64,000 nt of DNA from G963664115 sp965263045 (GTDB lineage Bacteria > Acidobacteriota > Terriglobia > 20CM-2-55-15): contig CBDHGK010000041.1 of assembly GCA_965263045.1 (NCBI GenBank), positions 5,580,001-5,644,000 on the forward strand. Direction: 5' to 3'. Under the pieces are notes generated by a model. It was not told the DNA's origin. It did no database searches and saw nothing but the letters and a program-made list of their open reading frames with translations. This document shows positions 18,948-27,046 of this stretch, in pieces (position 1 is the first letter of the stretch; the number at the start of each line of letters is the position of its first letter). The position numbers were made by a program, and so were the translations under genes.

Positions 18948-19859
18948 TTGAATACATTGATCGTCAAACTCGGAGCGACCGGTGATGTGGTGCGCACGAC
19001 ACCGCTGCTTCGCTGTCTTGAGGGTAGGGTCACATGGATCGTGGCTTCGAAGAACAGGCCCTTGCTGGAAGGTCTGCAGGATCTCCCAGTGGAACTCCGT
19101 GTCCTCGATTGGGAAAATCGATCGGTTCTGGATGGAAATTCGTTTGACCTTGCCATCAACCTTGAGGACGAAGTCGAAACGGCCGGAATTCTCAAATCCG
19201 TCCACGCGGACAGGATGTTTGGTGCTTACGCTGACTCGGAGGGGCAAATGGCCTACACCGAAGATGCCCACAAATGGTTTGACATGAGTTTGATAAGCGT
19301 CCGTGGACGCGTACAGGCTGACGCGCTCAAGCTTCGGAATCGTCGTGATTATCAGGATCTGATTTTCGAGGGTCTGAGTATGGAGTTTAAGGGTGAAGCT
19401 TATGTGCTGCCGTCGACGACCGACTCAGACCTGACTGGAGACGTGGCAATCGCATCCGAGGCGGGCGCAGTCTGGCCCATGAAGAAGTGGGCACATTTTG
19501 AATGGCTCGGCTCTGAGCTTGAACGTCGGGGCATGGAAGTTAATTTCCTGCAGACCCGGCCCACGTTACTTGAGCACCTGGCCGATGTGCGTGCGCATCG
19601 ATGTCTCGTCAGCGGGGACAGCCTGCCCATGCATCTGGCGTTAGGGAGCGGCATTCCATCCGTGGCATTGTTCAACTGCACCAGTCCCTGGGAGATCCGT
19701 GACTACGGCATTCTGACGAAACTGATCTCTCCCCGTCTGGGCGAATTCTTCTATAAGCGCGACTTCGATCCACAGGCAACGACAGCGATTGCCCGCTCCG
19801 ACGTGTTGGACGCTACGCTTAAGGCGATAGAATTGTCTAAAGCGATCGACTCCAGGTAG
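18948..19859 (+). CDS. Glycosyltransferase family 9 (heptosyltransferase-like)
   Basis: 303 residues. The N-terminus M-N-T-L-I-V-K-L-G-A-T-G-D-V-V-R-T-T-P-L is the signature of GT9/heptosyltransferases, and the C-terminal half has the nucleotide-sugar pocket (S-G-D-S-L-P-M-H-L-A-L near residue 222). It should add a heptose or related sugar to lipid A core or another glycan. The start is taken as TTG 18948 because the conserved motif begins right after it; the frame is open to 18897. The ribosome site is weak (GGA eight bases upstream). The heptose kinase gene two genes downstream supports a heptose role. Confidence 0.85.
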   Translation: MNTLIVKLGATGDVVRTTPLLRCLEGRVTWIVASKNRPLLEGLQDLPVELRVLDWENRSVLDGNSFDLAINLEDEVETAGILKSVHADRMFGAYADSEGQMAYTEDAHKWFDMSLISVRGRVQADALKLRNRRDYQDLIFEGLSMEFKGEAYVLPSTTDSDLTGDVAIASEAGAVWPMKKWAHFEWLGSELERRGMEVNFLQTRPTLLEHLADVRAHRCLVSGDSLPMHLALGSGIPSVALFNCTSPWEIRDYGILTKLISPRLGEFFYKRDFDPQATTAIARSDVLDATLKAIELSKAIDSR

Positions 19860-20105
19860 AGAGAGAGGTCTGAATCGGGTTCTTTCCGGGAGGTCTGATC
19901 AGACCAGAATCCGTAGTGCAGGTGGCTCTGAATTCGGCCGGTGTGGTCGATGACACTCGTTTCTTTGATGGGCGCTCACAGAGCACCGCTGCAGATATGA
20001 TCCGGCCCGTACCGCGGGCAGCCAGCCCCCGGCGGACTAAATCGTTCATTCACAGTGTCGCAGGCTGCACCCGCAGTCCGGGGCCCGATCAATAGTAAAG
20101 CGCGA

Positions 20106-21398
20106 ATGTCTGGAACTGAAACGGCCAATGAGACGCGACCGACATCCGATCGCAGGTCCGGTACTGCGATTGGCGCGTTGGTCCCGGATCTCAACCGACG
20201 CATCAAAGAGACTGACCTGCCCCTGAACAGGAACATAGCCGTACTGACTGGCGGAGGAGACCGGCCGTACGCGCTTGGACTAGCCTCCGCGTTAATCGAG
20301 GAGGAGATCGGGTTTGATTTCATTGGCAGCGACGACCTGGATAGCCCGATCCTGCACAATAATCCACTGGTCGTATTCAGGAACCTGCGTGGCGATCAGG
20401 CGGAAGACGCGTCGAAGGTAGAAAAGATCAATCGTGTCCTGCGATATTACAAGCGGCTGATCGCCTACGCCATGCACGCGAGCCCAAAGGTCTTCCACAT
20501 TCTCTGGAACAACAAAATCGAGTGGTTTGATCGAACTCTCCTGATGCTCTTTTACAGAATTTGTGGCCGAAGGATTGTGCTTACGGCTCACAACGTGAAT
20601 GCGGCAAGTCGAGACGACAAGGACTCAGCGCTCAACCGCCTGACCTTGAGGCTCCAGTACCGCTTGGCTCACCACATCTTTGTCCACACCCAACAGATGC
20701 GCCAGGCGCTACAGAAGGAGTTTCATGTTCCGCCTGAAAAGGCTTCGGTCATCCCGTTCGGGATCAACAGCAGCGTACCGGATACATCGTTGGATAGATC
20801 AGGGGCGCGAGCGGCACTCGGTCTGAAAGCGGATGAGAAGGCTTTGCTGTTTTTCGGAAACGTCGCCCCGTACAAGGGATTGGAATACCTGGTCGAGGCG
20901 ATGGCCCACCTGACGAGCACCGAGACAGTATGTCGGCTCCTGGTTGCAGGCCGTTTGAAGTGCCCGGAAAGCTACTGGCAGAAGATTCAAGAGTCAATTG
21001 CGCGACTCGGCCTCGATTCCAGAATCCTGTTGCGCATCGAATATATCCCTGACGAAGAGACGGAAATCTATTTCAAGGCTGCCGATGCCCTCGTATTGCC
21101 GTACACATACATTTTTCAAAGCGGCGTCCTTTTTCTTGGATACAACTTTGGATTGCCGGTCATTGCATCGGATGTCGGTTCGCTCAAAGAAGACATTGTT
21201 GAAGGACGTACCGGATGGGTGTGCCCGCCCGAAGATAGTGAGAGTCTGGCCCTGACCATTCGGCGATATTTCGAAAGCGAACTGTACAGTAACCTGGATA
21301 CCCGACGGCAGGACATTCGGGGCTTCGCCGCGAAACGCTACTCATGGAATCGGGTTGCGCAGATTACCACGACTGTGTACGAGCGGCTGCTGAACTGA
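20106..21398 (+). CDS. Glycosyltransferase family 4/1 (GT-B)
   Basis: 430 residues. The donor-binding half carries L-F-F-G-N-V-A-P-Y-K-G-L-E-Y-L near residue 250 and an F-Q-S-G-V-L-F-L-G-Y-N-F-G-L-P-V-I-A-S element near residue 335, the E-x7-E region of GT4 enzymes. The N-terminal half has F-H-I-L-W-N-N and L-T-A-H-N-V-N strands typical of acceptor domains. It should transfer a sugar to a glycan at the inner membrane. GTG 20055 in the same frame is an alternative start; neither has a clear ribosome site. The next gene starts 16 bases after the stop. Confidence 0.87.
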   Translation: MSGTETANETRPTSDRRSGTAIGALVPDLNRRIKETDLPLNRNIAVLTGGGDRPYALGLASALIEEEIGFDFIGSDDLDSPILHNNPLVVFRNLRGDQAEDASKVEKINRVLRYYKRLIAYAMHASPKVFHILWNNKIEWFDRTLLMLFYRICGRRIVLTAHNVNAASRDDKDSALNRLTLRLQYRLAHHIFVHTQQMRQALQKEFHVPPEKASVIPFGINSSVPDTSLDRSGARAALGLKADEKALLFFGNVAPYKGLEYLVEAMAHLTSTETVCRLLVAGRLKCPESYWQKIQESIARLGLDSRILLRIEYIPDEETEIYFKAADALVLPYTYIFQSGVLFLGYNFGLPVIASDVGSLKEDIVEGRTGWVCPPEDSESLALTIRRYFESELYSNLDTRRQDIRGFAAKRYSWNRVAQITTTVYERLLN

Positions 21399-21414
21399 AG
21401 GCCAGACCAACTCT

Positions 21415-22479
21415 ATGAATGCGATCGCAATAAGCCGGTTTGAGACGTTGATTGGGGAGTGTGCCGGGAAGAACATCCTCGTGGTCGGGGACCTTATGCT
21501 GGATCGGTTTATCTGGGGAAATGTGTTGCGCATCTCGCCGGAAGCCCCAGTTCCAGTGGTCAACGTGTACAAGCAGGAGTTGTATCCGGGTGGTGCCGCA
21601 AACGTGGCGCGGAATCTCGTCCCCTTCGGAAAAGTGGTGCACGTCGTCGGACAGGTTGGTAAGGATCCGGACGGTGATGTGTTGCTCACTGCCTTGGAGG
21701 AGAGTGGCATTGCGACAGACGGGTTGCTGCGCAGCCAGAGTTACGCGACGATCACGAAAACCCGGATCATAGCTCATCAGCAGCAGGTGGTGCGATTTGA
21801 CCTTGAATCGATCAAATCAATTTCGAACGATCAGGTCACCGATGCAAAGCGGTTCCTTGTCGATCATTCCGAGCTACTCGACGGATTGATCATCGAAGAC
21901 TACGGCAAAGGATTCGTGTCTCAGGAACTTGTCGATGCGATCGTACCAGTTGCGCGCGAGGCGGGTCTGGTGATCACTGTCGACCCGAATCCAAACAACC
22001 CCCTGAAATGGGATGGGGTGACCTCGATAAAACCGAATCGTTCGGAGGCCTATCGCGAAGTAGGGGTGAGTGAATCTCCGTTGGGGTCTGAGAGCGATCC
22101 GCTGCGGGACGAAACCCTGTTGCAGGTTGGAGACGCTTTACTCAAACGGTGGGGGACCGATATGGTGCAAATTACACTCGGTGAGAAGGGGATGATGCTC
22201 TTCGAGCGGGATGGCGCTTCGCACCACATACCGACAGTGGCTCGAGATGTTTTCGACGTTTCCGGTGCGGGCGATACCGCCATCGCGCTGTTTACGCTCG
22301 CGCTTACGGCAGGCGCCCTTCCAGTCGAAGCAGCGCAGATATCCAACTACGCCGGCGGCGTTGTGGTGGGAAAGCTGGGCACTGCGACTGTCGGAGCCAA
22401 CGAACTACTCGAATCGATCAAAAGGACATTGGCGTCCGAGAGCGCGACTGAAAGGCTGCGAACGAAGGAACCCGAGTGA
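21415..22479 (+). CDS. rfaE1: D-glycero-beta-D-manno-heptose-7-phosphate kinase
   Basis: 354 residues, a PfkB/ribokinase fold. The N-terminus shows V-V-G-D-L-M-L-D-R-F-I-W-G and R-I-S-P-E-A-P-V-P-V, which is highly diagnostic of the HldE/RfaE domain I kinases. P-G-G-A-A-N-V-A-R-N-L follows near residue 60, and the C-terminal D-V-S-G-A-G-D-T near residue 280 holds the catalytic Asp and anion hole. It phosphorylates heptose-7-phosphate to the 1,7-bisphosphate in ADP-heptose synthesis. The domain II nucleotidyltransferase of bifunctional HldE is absent, so a separate rfaE2 is expected elsewhere. Confidence 0.93.
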   Translation: MNAIAISRFETLIGECAGKNILVVGDLMLDRFIWGNVLRISPEAPVPVVNVYKQELYPGGAANVARNLVPFGKVVHVVGQVGKDPDGDVLLTALEESGIATDGLLRSQSYATITKTRIIAHQQQVVRFDLESIKSISNDQVTDAKRFLVDHSELLDGLIIEDYGKGFVSQELVDAIVPVAREAGLVITVDPNPNNPLKWDGVTSIKPNRSEAYREVGVSESPLGSESDPLRDETLLQVGDALLKRWGTDMVQITLGEKGMMLFERDGASHHIPTVARDVFDVSGAGDTAIALFTLALTAGALPVEAAQISNYAGGVVVGKLGTATVGANELLESIKRTLASESATERLRTKEPE

Positions 22480-22759
22480 TCGTGTCCTGCGTCGGCAATA
22501 CGATGACTGTATTCTGGAGCGCAACGGCGCCGGATTGCAGGGGCGACGACGAGCGAATGCCCCGGTATCACTCGGAGGAGCGACGTTCGGGACTGTGTCT
22601 CTCTCCCAGAACCCGTCGGTAGAAGTGACCTTAATTGCCGACTCAGGACACTTTCAGAGGCTCGTGAATGGATCTGGCCAACCCTGCGGGTAGAAATCCC
22701 GAAGGGCAACCCGGCCTCTACCGGAGGTGAAGGCGTTATTGCTTCGATTCGTGACCTGA
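22480..22759. other. Spacer between rfaE1 and the FemAB-like gene
   Basis: About 280 bases without a credible gene. One frame shows a short low-complexity stretch with no recognisable domain. No promoter or terminator stands out. Confidence 0.4.
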
Positions 22760-23803
22760 ATGCCCGTCGAGGAAATCCAGCCACACACTGACCCACGATG
22801 GGCGGCCCTTGTCGCTTCCCACCCCCACTCGTCGGTGTTTCACAAGCCGGAATGGCTGGAAGCTCTGCGGCGCACCTACCGCTACACTCCGGTTGCATTC
22901 ATCCTGAATCCTGGGGGTGAGCCGCCCAGCAGCGGCCTGGTGTTCTGCCGGGTCGACAGTTGGCTAACGGGCCGCCGCCTCGTCTCTCTTCCTTTCTCCG
23001 ACCACTGTGATCCCCTGGTTCACGATAGAACCGAAACTCGGGTCCTCTTTTCGAAAGCGCAGGAAGCGGGTTCGGGCCTGAAATATCTCGAATTCCGGCC
23101 GCGAATGGAACCCGAGGTCGCTCCACCGGACTTTCGGGCCCACAGCCGGTATTGTCTGCACACCCTGGACCTCCGGCCCAGCCTGGACACGCTGTATTTC
23201 AGGCTCCACAAGAATTCGATGCAGAGAAAAATCCGTCGCGCCGACCGCGAAGGTCTTGTTCTGGACCAGGGCCGGTCCGACTTACTCCTGCAGAACTTCT
23301 ATGCGCTCCTGCTGCTCACGCGCCGTCGGCACGGTTTGCCTCCACAGCCGTTGGCGTGGTTTCGCAATCTTATTGAGTGCTATGGCGACCGACTGACAAT
23401 CTACGTCGCACGCGTGGGGACCTACCCGATCGCGAGCATTCTGACCCTCCGCCATAAGCAAACTCTCGTCTACAAGTATGGTTGCTCGGATGGCCGGTTT
23501 CACCCAAAGGGCGGCATGGCCCGACTCTTCTGGGAAGCAATCCAGGACGCAAAGAGGCAGCGACTGCTAAATTTGGATCTGGGTCGCTCGGAAGAGAGTC
23601 ATGCCGGTCTGATCCGTTTTAAGGATCGGTTGGGTGCCGAACGCACGACGCTGACCTACTGGCGGTGGTCCGAACGGGAACGCGAGAGGTTGACGCGGCG
23701 CCCAACGTCCATTTTTCCGACCGTTTCCAGCAGAGTGCTTTCGGGTCTACCGAACGGGTTGTTTCGTCGGATCGGTGAGCTCTTCTATCGGCATGTCGGT
23801 TAG
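22760..23803 (+). CDS. FemAB/GNAT-type acyltransferase, second copy
   Basis: 347 residues. The protein has the double GNAT layout of the FemAB and CelD/BcsL families: an N-terminal S-V-F-H-K-P-E-W-L-E-A-L segment, the central N-S-M-Q-R-K-I-R-R-A-D-R-E-G helix near residue 155 (the conserved basic K/R-I-R-R-A motif) and a C-terminal L-D-L-G-R-S-E-E strand. The last is very similar to FemAB-related proteins of exosortase/PEP-CTERM exopolysaccharide clusters. It likely acylates or aminoacylates a glycan. It is only distantly similar to the copy at 4263. The ATG at 22760 has no obvious Shine-Dalgarno. Confidence 0.8.
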   Translation: MPVEEIQPHTDPRWAALVASHPHSSVFHKPEWLEALRRTYRYTPVAFILNPGGEPPSSGLVFCRVDSWLTGRRLVSLPFSDHCDPLVHDRTETRVLFSKAQEAGSGLKYLEFRPRMEPEVAPPDFRAHSRYCLHTLDLRPSLDTLYFRLHKNSMQRKIRRADREGLVLDQGRSDLLLQNFYALLLLTRRRHGLPPQPLAWFRNLIECYGDRLTIYVARVGTYPIASILTLRHKQTLVYKYGCSDGRFHPKGGMARLFWEAIQDAKRQRLLNLDLGRSEESHAGLIRFKDRLGAERTTLTYWRWSERERERLTRRPTSIFPTVSSRVLSGLPNGLFRRIGELFYRHVG

Positions 23804-24106
23804 ATCGAGTGACGGGAGTGAAGGTGAAACGACATCCTGAGCGCGAGTGGCGGGTCTGGGGTTACCCAACCGCCACTGCACGAAACTGGTGAGTCAACCG
23901 TGTCGGCCGATCTCGCACCCGGACTGATCTGGACCGAGACCCACGGATCGTCCACGGAGCTGGAACACGATGCCATCGGACTGAGATCGGAGGCGGGTTC
24001 GTCGATGTCTTAAGCGGGCTACGCTATTCGATACGTTCACCGCGGCATATTTCCTTGACCAGAACCGACTGGTTCGCCCCTGCGCTGTCGTCGGGAGGAT
24101 GATTCC
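23804..24106. other. Non-coding region before the NusG-like promoter
   Basis: About 300 bases without a convincing gene. The interesting elements are at its right end: the direct repeats and promoter at 24107-24181, annotated separately. Confidence 0.45.
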
Positions 24107-24152
24107 GGCAGCATTTGCGCGCAAAGGGCGGCAACATTTGCGTTCAAAGGGC
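24107..24152 (+). promoter_or_regulatory. Two adjacent 23-bp direct repeats (putative activator sites)
   Basis: Units 24107-24129 and 24130-24152 match at 20 of 23 positions and share CATTTGCG and CAAAGGGC cores. The first unit contains the perfect palindrome TTTGCGCGCAAA. The second unit abuts a TTGACA at 24153, the usual position for class II activator sites. Confidence 0.6.
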
Positions 24153-24181
24153 TTGACAAAGAAACATCCGGATCTCAGAAT
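24153..24181 (+). promoter_or_regulatory. Putative sigma-70 promoter of the NusG-like gene
   Basis: TTGACA at 24153-24158 and CAGAAT at 24176-24181 are separated by 17 bases. The -35 is perfect and the -10 matches four of six. Transcription would leave a leader of about 125 bases before the gene at 24313. Confidence 0.5.
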
Positions 24182-24312
24182 CACCCCACTCATAACTCGA
24201 GTGCCAGACGAAGCATTTGCCTGGCTCCAGAGTTCGGTCAACCGGTTTAACTATTTATTTCGGAATACCGGGCGCAAGATGCCTTCGGTACCCTCGTTCA
24301 GGGAGATAAGGA

Positions 24313-24888
24313 ATGGAATCCGCTCAATGCAACAGTCAGTCTTGGTACGCGCTTCAAGTCAGACCCCGATTCGAAAAGGTTGTGGCTCGCAATCTCCAGT
24401 CCAAGGGATTTGAGGAACTGCTTCCCGCATACCGGTGCCGTCGGCAATGGTCTGACCGCATAAAAGAAATCGAACTCCCCTTGTTCCCAGGTTACGTCTT
24501 TTGCAGGTTTAACGTCGACGAGCGTCTTCCGATCCTGCTCGTACCTGGAGTGACTTCGATCGTTGGAATCGGAAAGTCGCCGATCGCTATTGACGAGCAG
24601 GAAATTGAGGATTTGCGATGTGTGCTGAAGTCAGGCGTACGCTACCAGCCCGGACCTTTTATTTCAGTCGGCGAAACCGTTTCCGTTGAACAGGGTGCGC
24701 TCGAGGGCCTGGAAGGTATCGTTACCAAGGTCAAGAACGAATTCCGGCTCATCATATCGGTCTCACTGCTTCAACGCTCGGTCGCCGTCGAAATCGATCG
24801 CGAGTGGGTTAAGCCCGTGAATCGAACCGGGCCGCGTGCATCAGACAGCACCTTGGACCGACATCAACTGGTCGGCTCATCCGGCTGA
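24313..24888 (+). CDS. NusG-family transcription antiterminator (UpxY/RfaH-like)
   Basis: 191 residues. The NGN domain begins W-Y-A-L-Q-V-R-P-R-F-E-K and includes L-F-P-G-Y-V-F-C-R-F near residue 57; a C-terminal KOW motif (V-E-Q-G-A-L-E-G-L-E-G-I-V-T-K-V) lies near residues 122-137. This is a specialised NusG paralogue of the kind that lets RNA polymerase read through long polysaccharide operons. The start is ATG 24313, preceded by AAGGA. Such genes usually lead their operon, yet here almost 830 bases without a gene follow and then a PEP-CTERM gene and IS elements, so its target operon may have been displaced. Confidence 0.92.
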   Translation: MESAQCNSQSWYALQVRPRFEKVVARNLQSKGFEELLPAYRCRRQWSDRIKEIELPLFPGYVFCRFNVDERLPILLVPGVTSIVGIGKSPIAIDEQEIEDLRCVLKSGVRYQPGPFISVGETVSVEQGALEGLEGIVTKVKNEFRLIISVSLLQRSVAVEIDREWVKPVNRTGPRASDSTLDRHQLVGSSG

Positions 24889-25600
24889 CGCGGTCGTTAC
24901 GGAAGTGGATTTCCTGCCACCGATCACGTCCGAACTGTCAATACTGCTGATTCAGGAAATCTTGATTCGTGCCAGGAGCGCAGCCCAACCGGGCCGCACC
25001 TGATCCGCCCATTTTCCGACCCGACATTCCGACTGCTCAGGCCCTTGCAAAAGTGTCGATATGCGCGAGCAGGAATATACCAGTTGCGGGTATGAATCGG
25101 AGCGCGGGCATCTAGCGGTGAAGCCGATGCCGCGGGCGCCGCGGTAAGAGGCGGCAAACGTCGTCAGTTAATCGTCGCCCACCGTACCCAACCACGGACA
25201 GGGCCCTCGCCCGAACCCATAAACACCCAAAGGGTTACAGTGAAAATGGGGCGGTCTTCGCTTGCGCCCAATCCTCCCGATGAATGCCGATTCGTTTGTA
25301 GTCGCGACAACGCGTCGTTATGCAGTTGCGTCCTGAAATCCGGCCCCCTCAGGCAATGACGCGCCTCGGGTGAGTTCTACTGCGGGATGCGAGAATACGT
25401 AAGATCCTCCGACGGTTTTCGGAAAACACATAAGTCGTTGCTAATAAACACGTTATATGAGTTGTCACGAAAAACTGTCGGTTTACTTTACGATTTTAGG
25501 GACAGCTTTGGACCCTCAACGTTAGATTTAACCCGCCGCTATCGTTGTAAAACGTTGATGTTAAATCACTTATAATTCTATCAGAAGAAAGGTGGACCTT
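24889..25600. other. Non-coding, partly AT-rich region with a decayed repeat
   Basis: No credible gene. It contains a decayed piece of the ~310-bp palindromic repeat near 25222-25296. Positions 25420-25600 are much more AT-rich than the surroundings and contain no domain-bearing frame; this is upstream of the sigma-54-type promoter at 25601 and may carry activator-binding sites. Confidence 0.5.
25222..25296 (+). repeat. Decayed fragment of the ~310-bp palindromic repeat
   Basis: This stretch aligns with the central part of the copy at 26644-26955 (same orientation), sharing AGGGTTAC, GGTCTTCG and GATGAATG-type words in the same order. Overall similarity is roughly three quarters by eye. The ends are not recognisable. 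Confidence 0.55.
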
Positions 25601-25615
25601 TGGCTTCAAGATTGC
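25601..25615 (+). promoter_or_regulatory. Putative sigma-54 (-24/-12) promoter of the PEP-CTERM gene
   Basis: TGGC at 25601-25604 and TTGC at 25612-25615 are separated by seven bases, giving the exact ten-base gap between the invariant GG and GC. The context T-TGGC-TTCAAGA-TTGCT matches the consensus except for the AC after TGGC. It lies ~100 bases before ATG 25716. In several species PEP-CTERM genes are known or predicted to be controlled by sigma-54 with PrsK/PrsR. Confidence 0.62.
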
Positions 25616-25715
25616 TAAGTTTATTTGTATAAGCGAAGTAACTGACGGCAGGATGCCGAATCGTATTCCGGGTAACTTGGCCGGGAACGACAAAGACTTA
25701 GACGGAGATTGGGCG

Positions 25716-26405
25716 ATGATTATTAGACAGGAGCGCAGGCAGCACAGTACCGATCAGGGGAAGGGCTGTCGTCGATCCCACCTGGCGCTGGCATCCGTGG
25801 GGATATTGATTGCGCTGATGATGGTGGCTACGCCCGCCCAGGCTGCAACCATGATCACGTACGCGATCGGTGCGCCTGTCCCGCCCATTCCGGGTTTCTC
25901 GTTCAGTTGGCTCCACACCGCGGATCATGAGTTCGGCAGCACAGGTTGGTATCCTGGCGCAAATTTCCAGACCAGACTGAATGGGAATATTCTTGGCAGT
26001 TGGGACGGATCTACGCTCACGTTCCTCAGCGGCACGCTTAACGCACCGAATGATGGCCCGGGTACGATCACCGTGACCGGCGGAGCGGTCAGCTCCATCG
26101 GTACTGGGACGATGACTTATACGTCTGCAGGCTTTACTGGCAATTACTCCGCTTTTAACGGCTCCGGTACATTTAATTACGATGGCACTTTATTTACCGT
26201 CAATAACGTGTCGGCCACGGAATTGGTTCTCTGGGGCCAGAACTTCCTGAACACCACCGTCCCTCCGCCACCGGACAGCTACGGTACCGATCTGTACGGC
26301 GTAGGCACGACAGTTCCGATCGTGACACCGGAACCGATTACGGGTCTGCTGCTCGGGATCGGGCTAGCCGGCTTGATCGGGTTGCGCAGGAAGCAGAGCC
26401 ACTAG
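25716..26405 (+). CDS. PEP-CTERM sorting-domain protein
   Basis: 229 residues. The N-terminus is a signal peptide (L-I-A-L-M-M-V-A-T-P-A-Q-A after a basic stretch), ending near residue 46. The C-terminus is a typical PEP-CTERM tripartite signal: T-P-E-P-I, a hydrophobic helix G-L-L-L-G-I-G-L-A-G-L-I-G-L and the basic tail R-R-K. Such proteins are processed by an exosortase and are linked to exopolysaccharide; no exosortase is in this window. The middle is Gly/Thr/Asn-rich, beta-type and unrecognised. ATG 25716 is used because GGAG lies eight bases upstream; the open frame begins 63 bases earlier. A sigma-54-type promoter precedes it. Confidence 0.88.
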   Translation: MIIRQERRQHSTDQGKGCRRSHLALASVGILIALMMVATPAQAATMITYAIGAPVPPIPGFSFSWLHTADHEFGSTGWYPGANFQTRLNGNILGSWDGSTLTFLSGTLNAPNDGPGTITVTGGAVSSIGTGTMTYTSAGFTGNYSAFNGSGTFNYDGTLFTVNNVSATELVLWGQNFLNTTVPPPPDSYGTDLYGVGTTVPIVTPEPITGLLLGIGLAGLIGLRRKQSH

Positions 26406-26643
26406 CCGAACTCATCAGTTTCTATCGTCACACCTCGTCCGACGACCGTGGGCTTCCAGGTGCCTGTTGGATTTGAGGGATTCTCCCCTGAGACCGATCT
26501 AATACGGCCTTGAATCCGGTGGCCCCTGTTGTTTCCCACACGTCGAGCGCCCGATATCAAATTCAGACCTCACCTTCTCAAATCTTCAGTCAGTCGTTCT
26601 GGTGGAATCAAGAAAACGGATTCATCGGCGTACAGTGCGCCTT

Positions 26644-26955
26644 CGGGCTAGCAACCCGTGGCATAAGTCTCAAGAGCCGCGCGCAGGGGTTTTCGGGTTA
26701 CAGGCGCGAAGTGAGGAGCGGAACGACGTCTTTTCGTCGTGACCGACGAATGACAAAGCCTGCGGGGCGCCTGCAGCCTCCGTTTGAAACGTCGGTGGCC
26801 CCCCTGCGCCCAGAGGGTTGCGGCGAAACGGGGCCGTCTTCGTTGTCGACGATTCCTCGCAATGAATGAGCATTGCAGCGTTGTCGCCTCCTAGAATTCG
26901 GCCCCGTTTGGCCGTAACGCGGCACTTGAGACTTGTGCCACGGGCTGCTAGCCCG
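26644..26955 (+). repeat. ~312-bp palindromic repeat element, copy A (MITE-like)
   Basis: The ends are near-perfect inverted repeats of about 38 bases (left end CGGGCTAGCAACCCGTGGCA, right end reading the same with few changes on the - strand). Internally, arms near 26820-26837 and 26899-26915 form another long hairpin with AAACGGGGCC / GGCCCCGTTT. No coding capacity is seen. An inverted copy lies at 32511-32816 and fragments at 25222 and 31800. It sits directly left of the IS1380-type transposase. Confidence 0.85.
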
Positions 26956-26977
26956 TATAGATCACGAGATGGACCAG

Positions 26978-27046
26978 AAAAGGCCGCCCTGTTTGGCATA
27001 AAGCGTTTGACAAGAACGTTTCAGACACCAAACAAAGGCGGCCCTT
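26978..27046 (+). promoter_or_regulatory. Hairpin masking the ribosome site of the IS1380-type transposase
   Basis: An imperfect inverted repeat pairs 26978-26995 (AAAGGCCGCCCTGTTTGG) with 27028-27046, which ends exactly at the transposase ATG and includes its AAAGG ribosome site. Transcripts entering from outside would fold and block translation, as known for IS10 and IS50. Confidence 0.5.

Noticed and set aside
27006..27034. TTGACA-like -35 between the transposase hairpin arms
   Set aside because: No acceptable -10 at 16-18 bases (CAAACA); not kept as a promoter.
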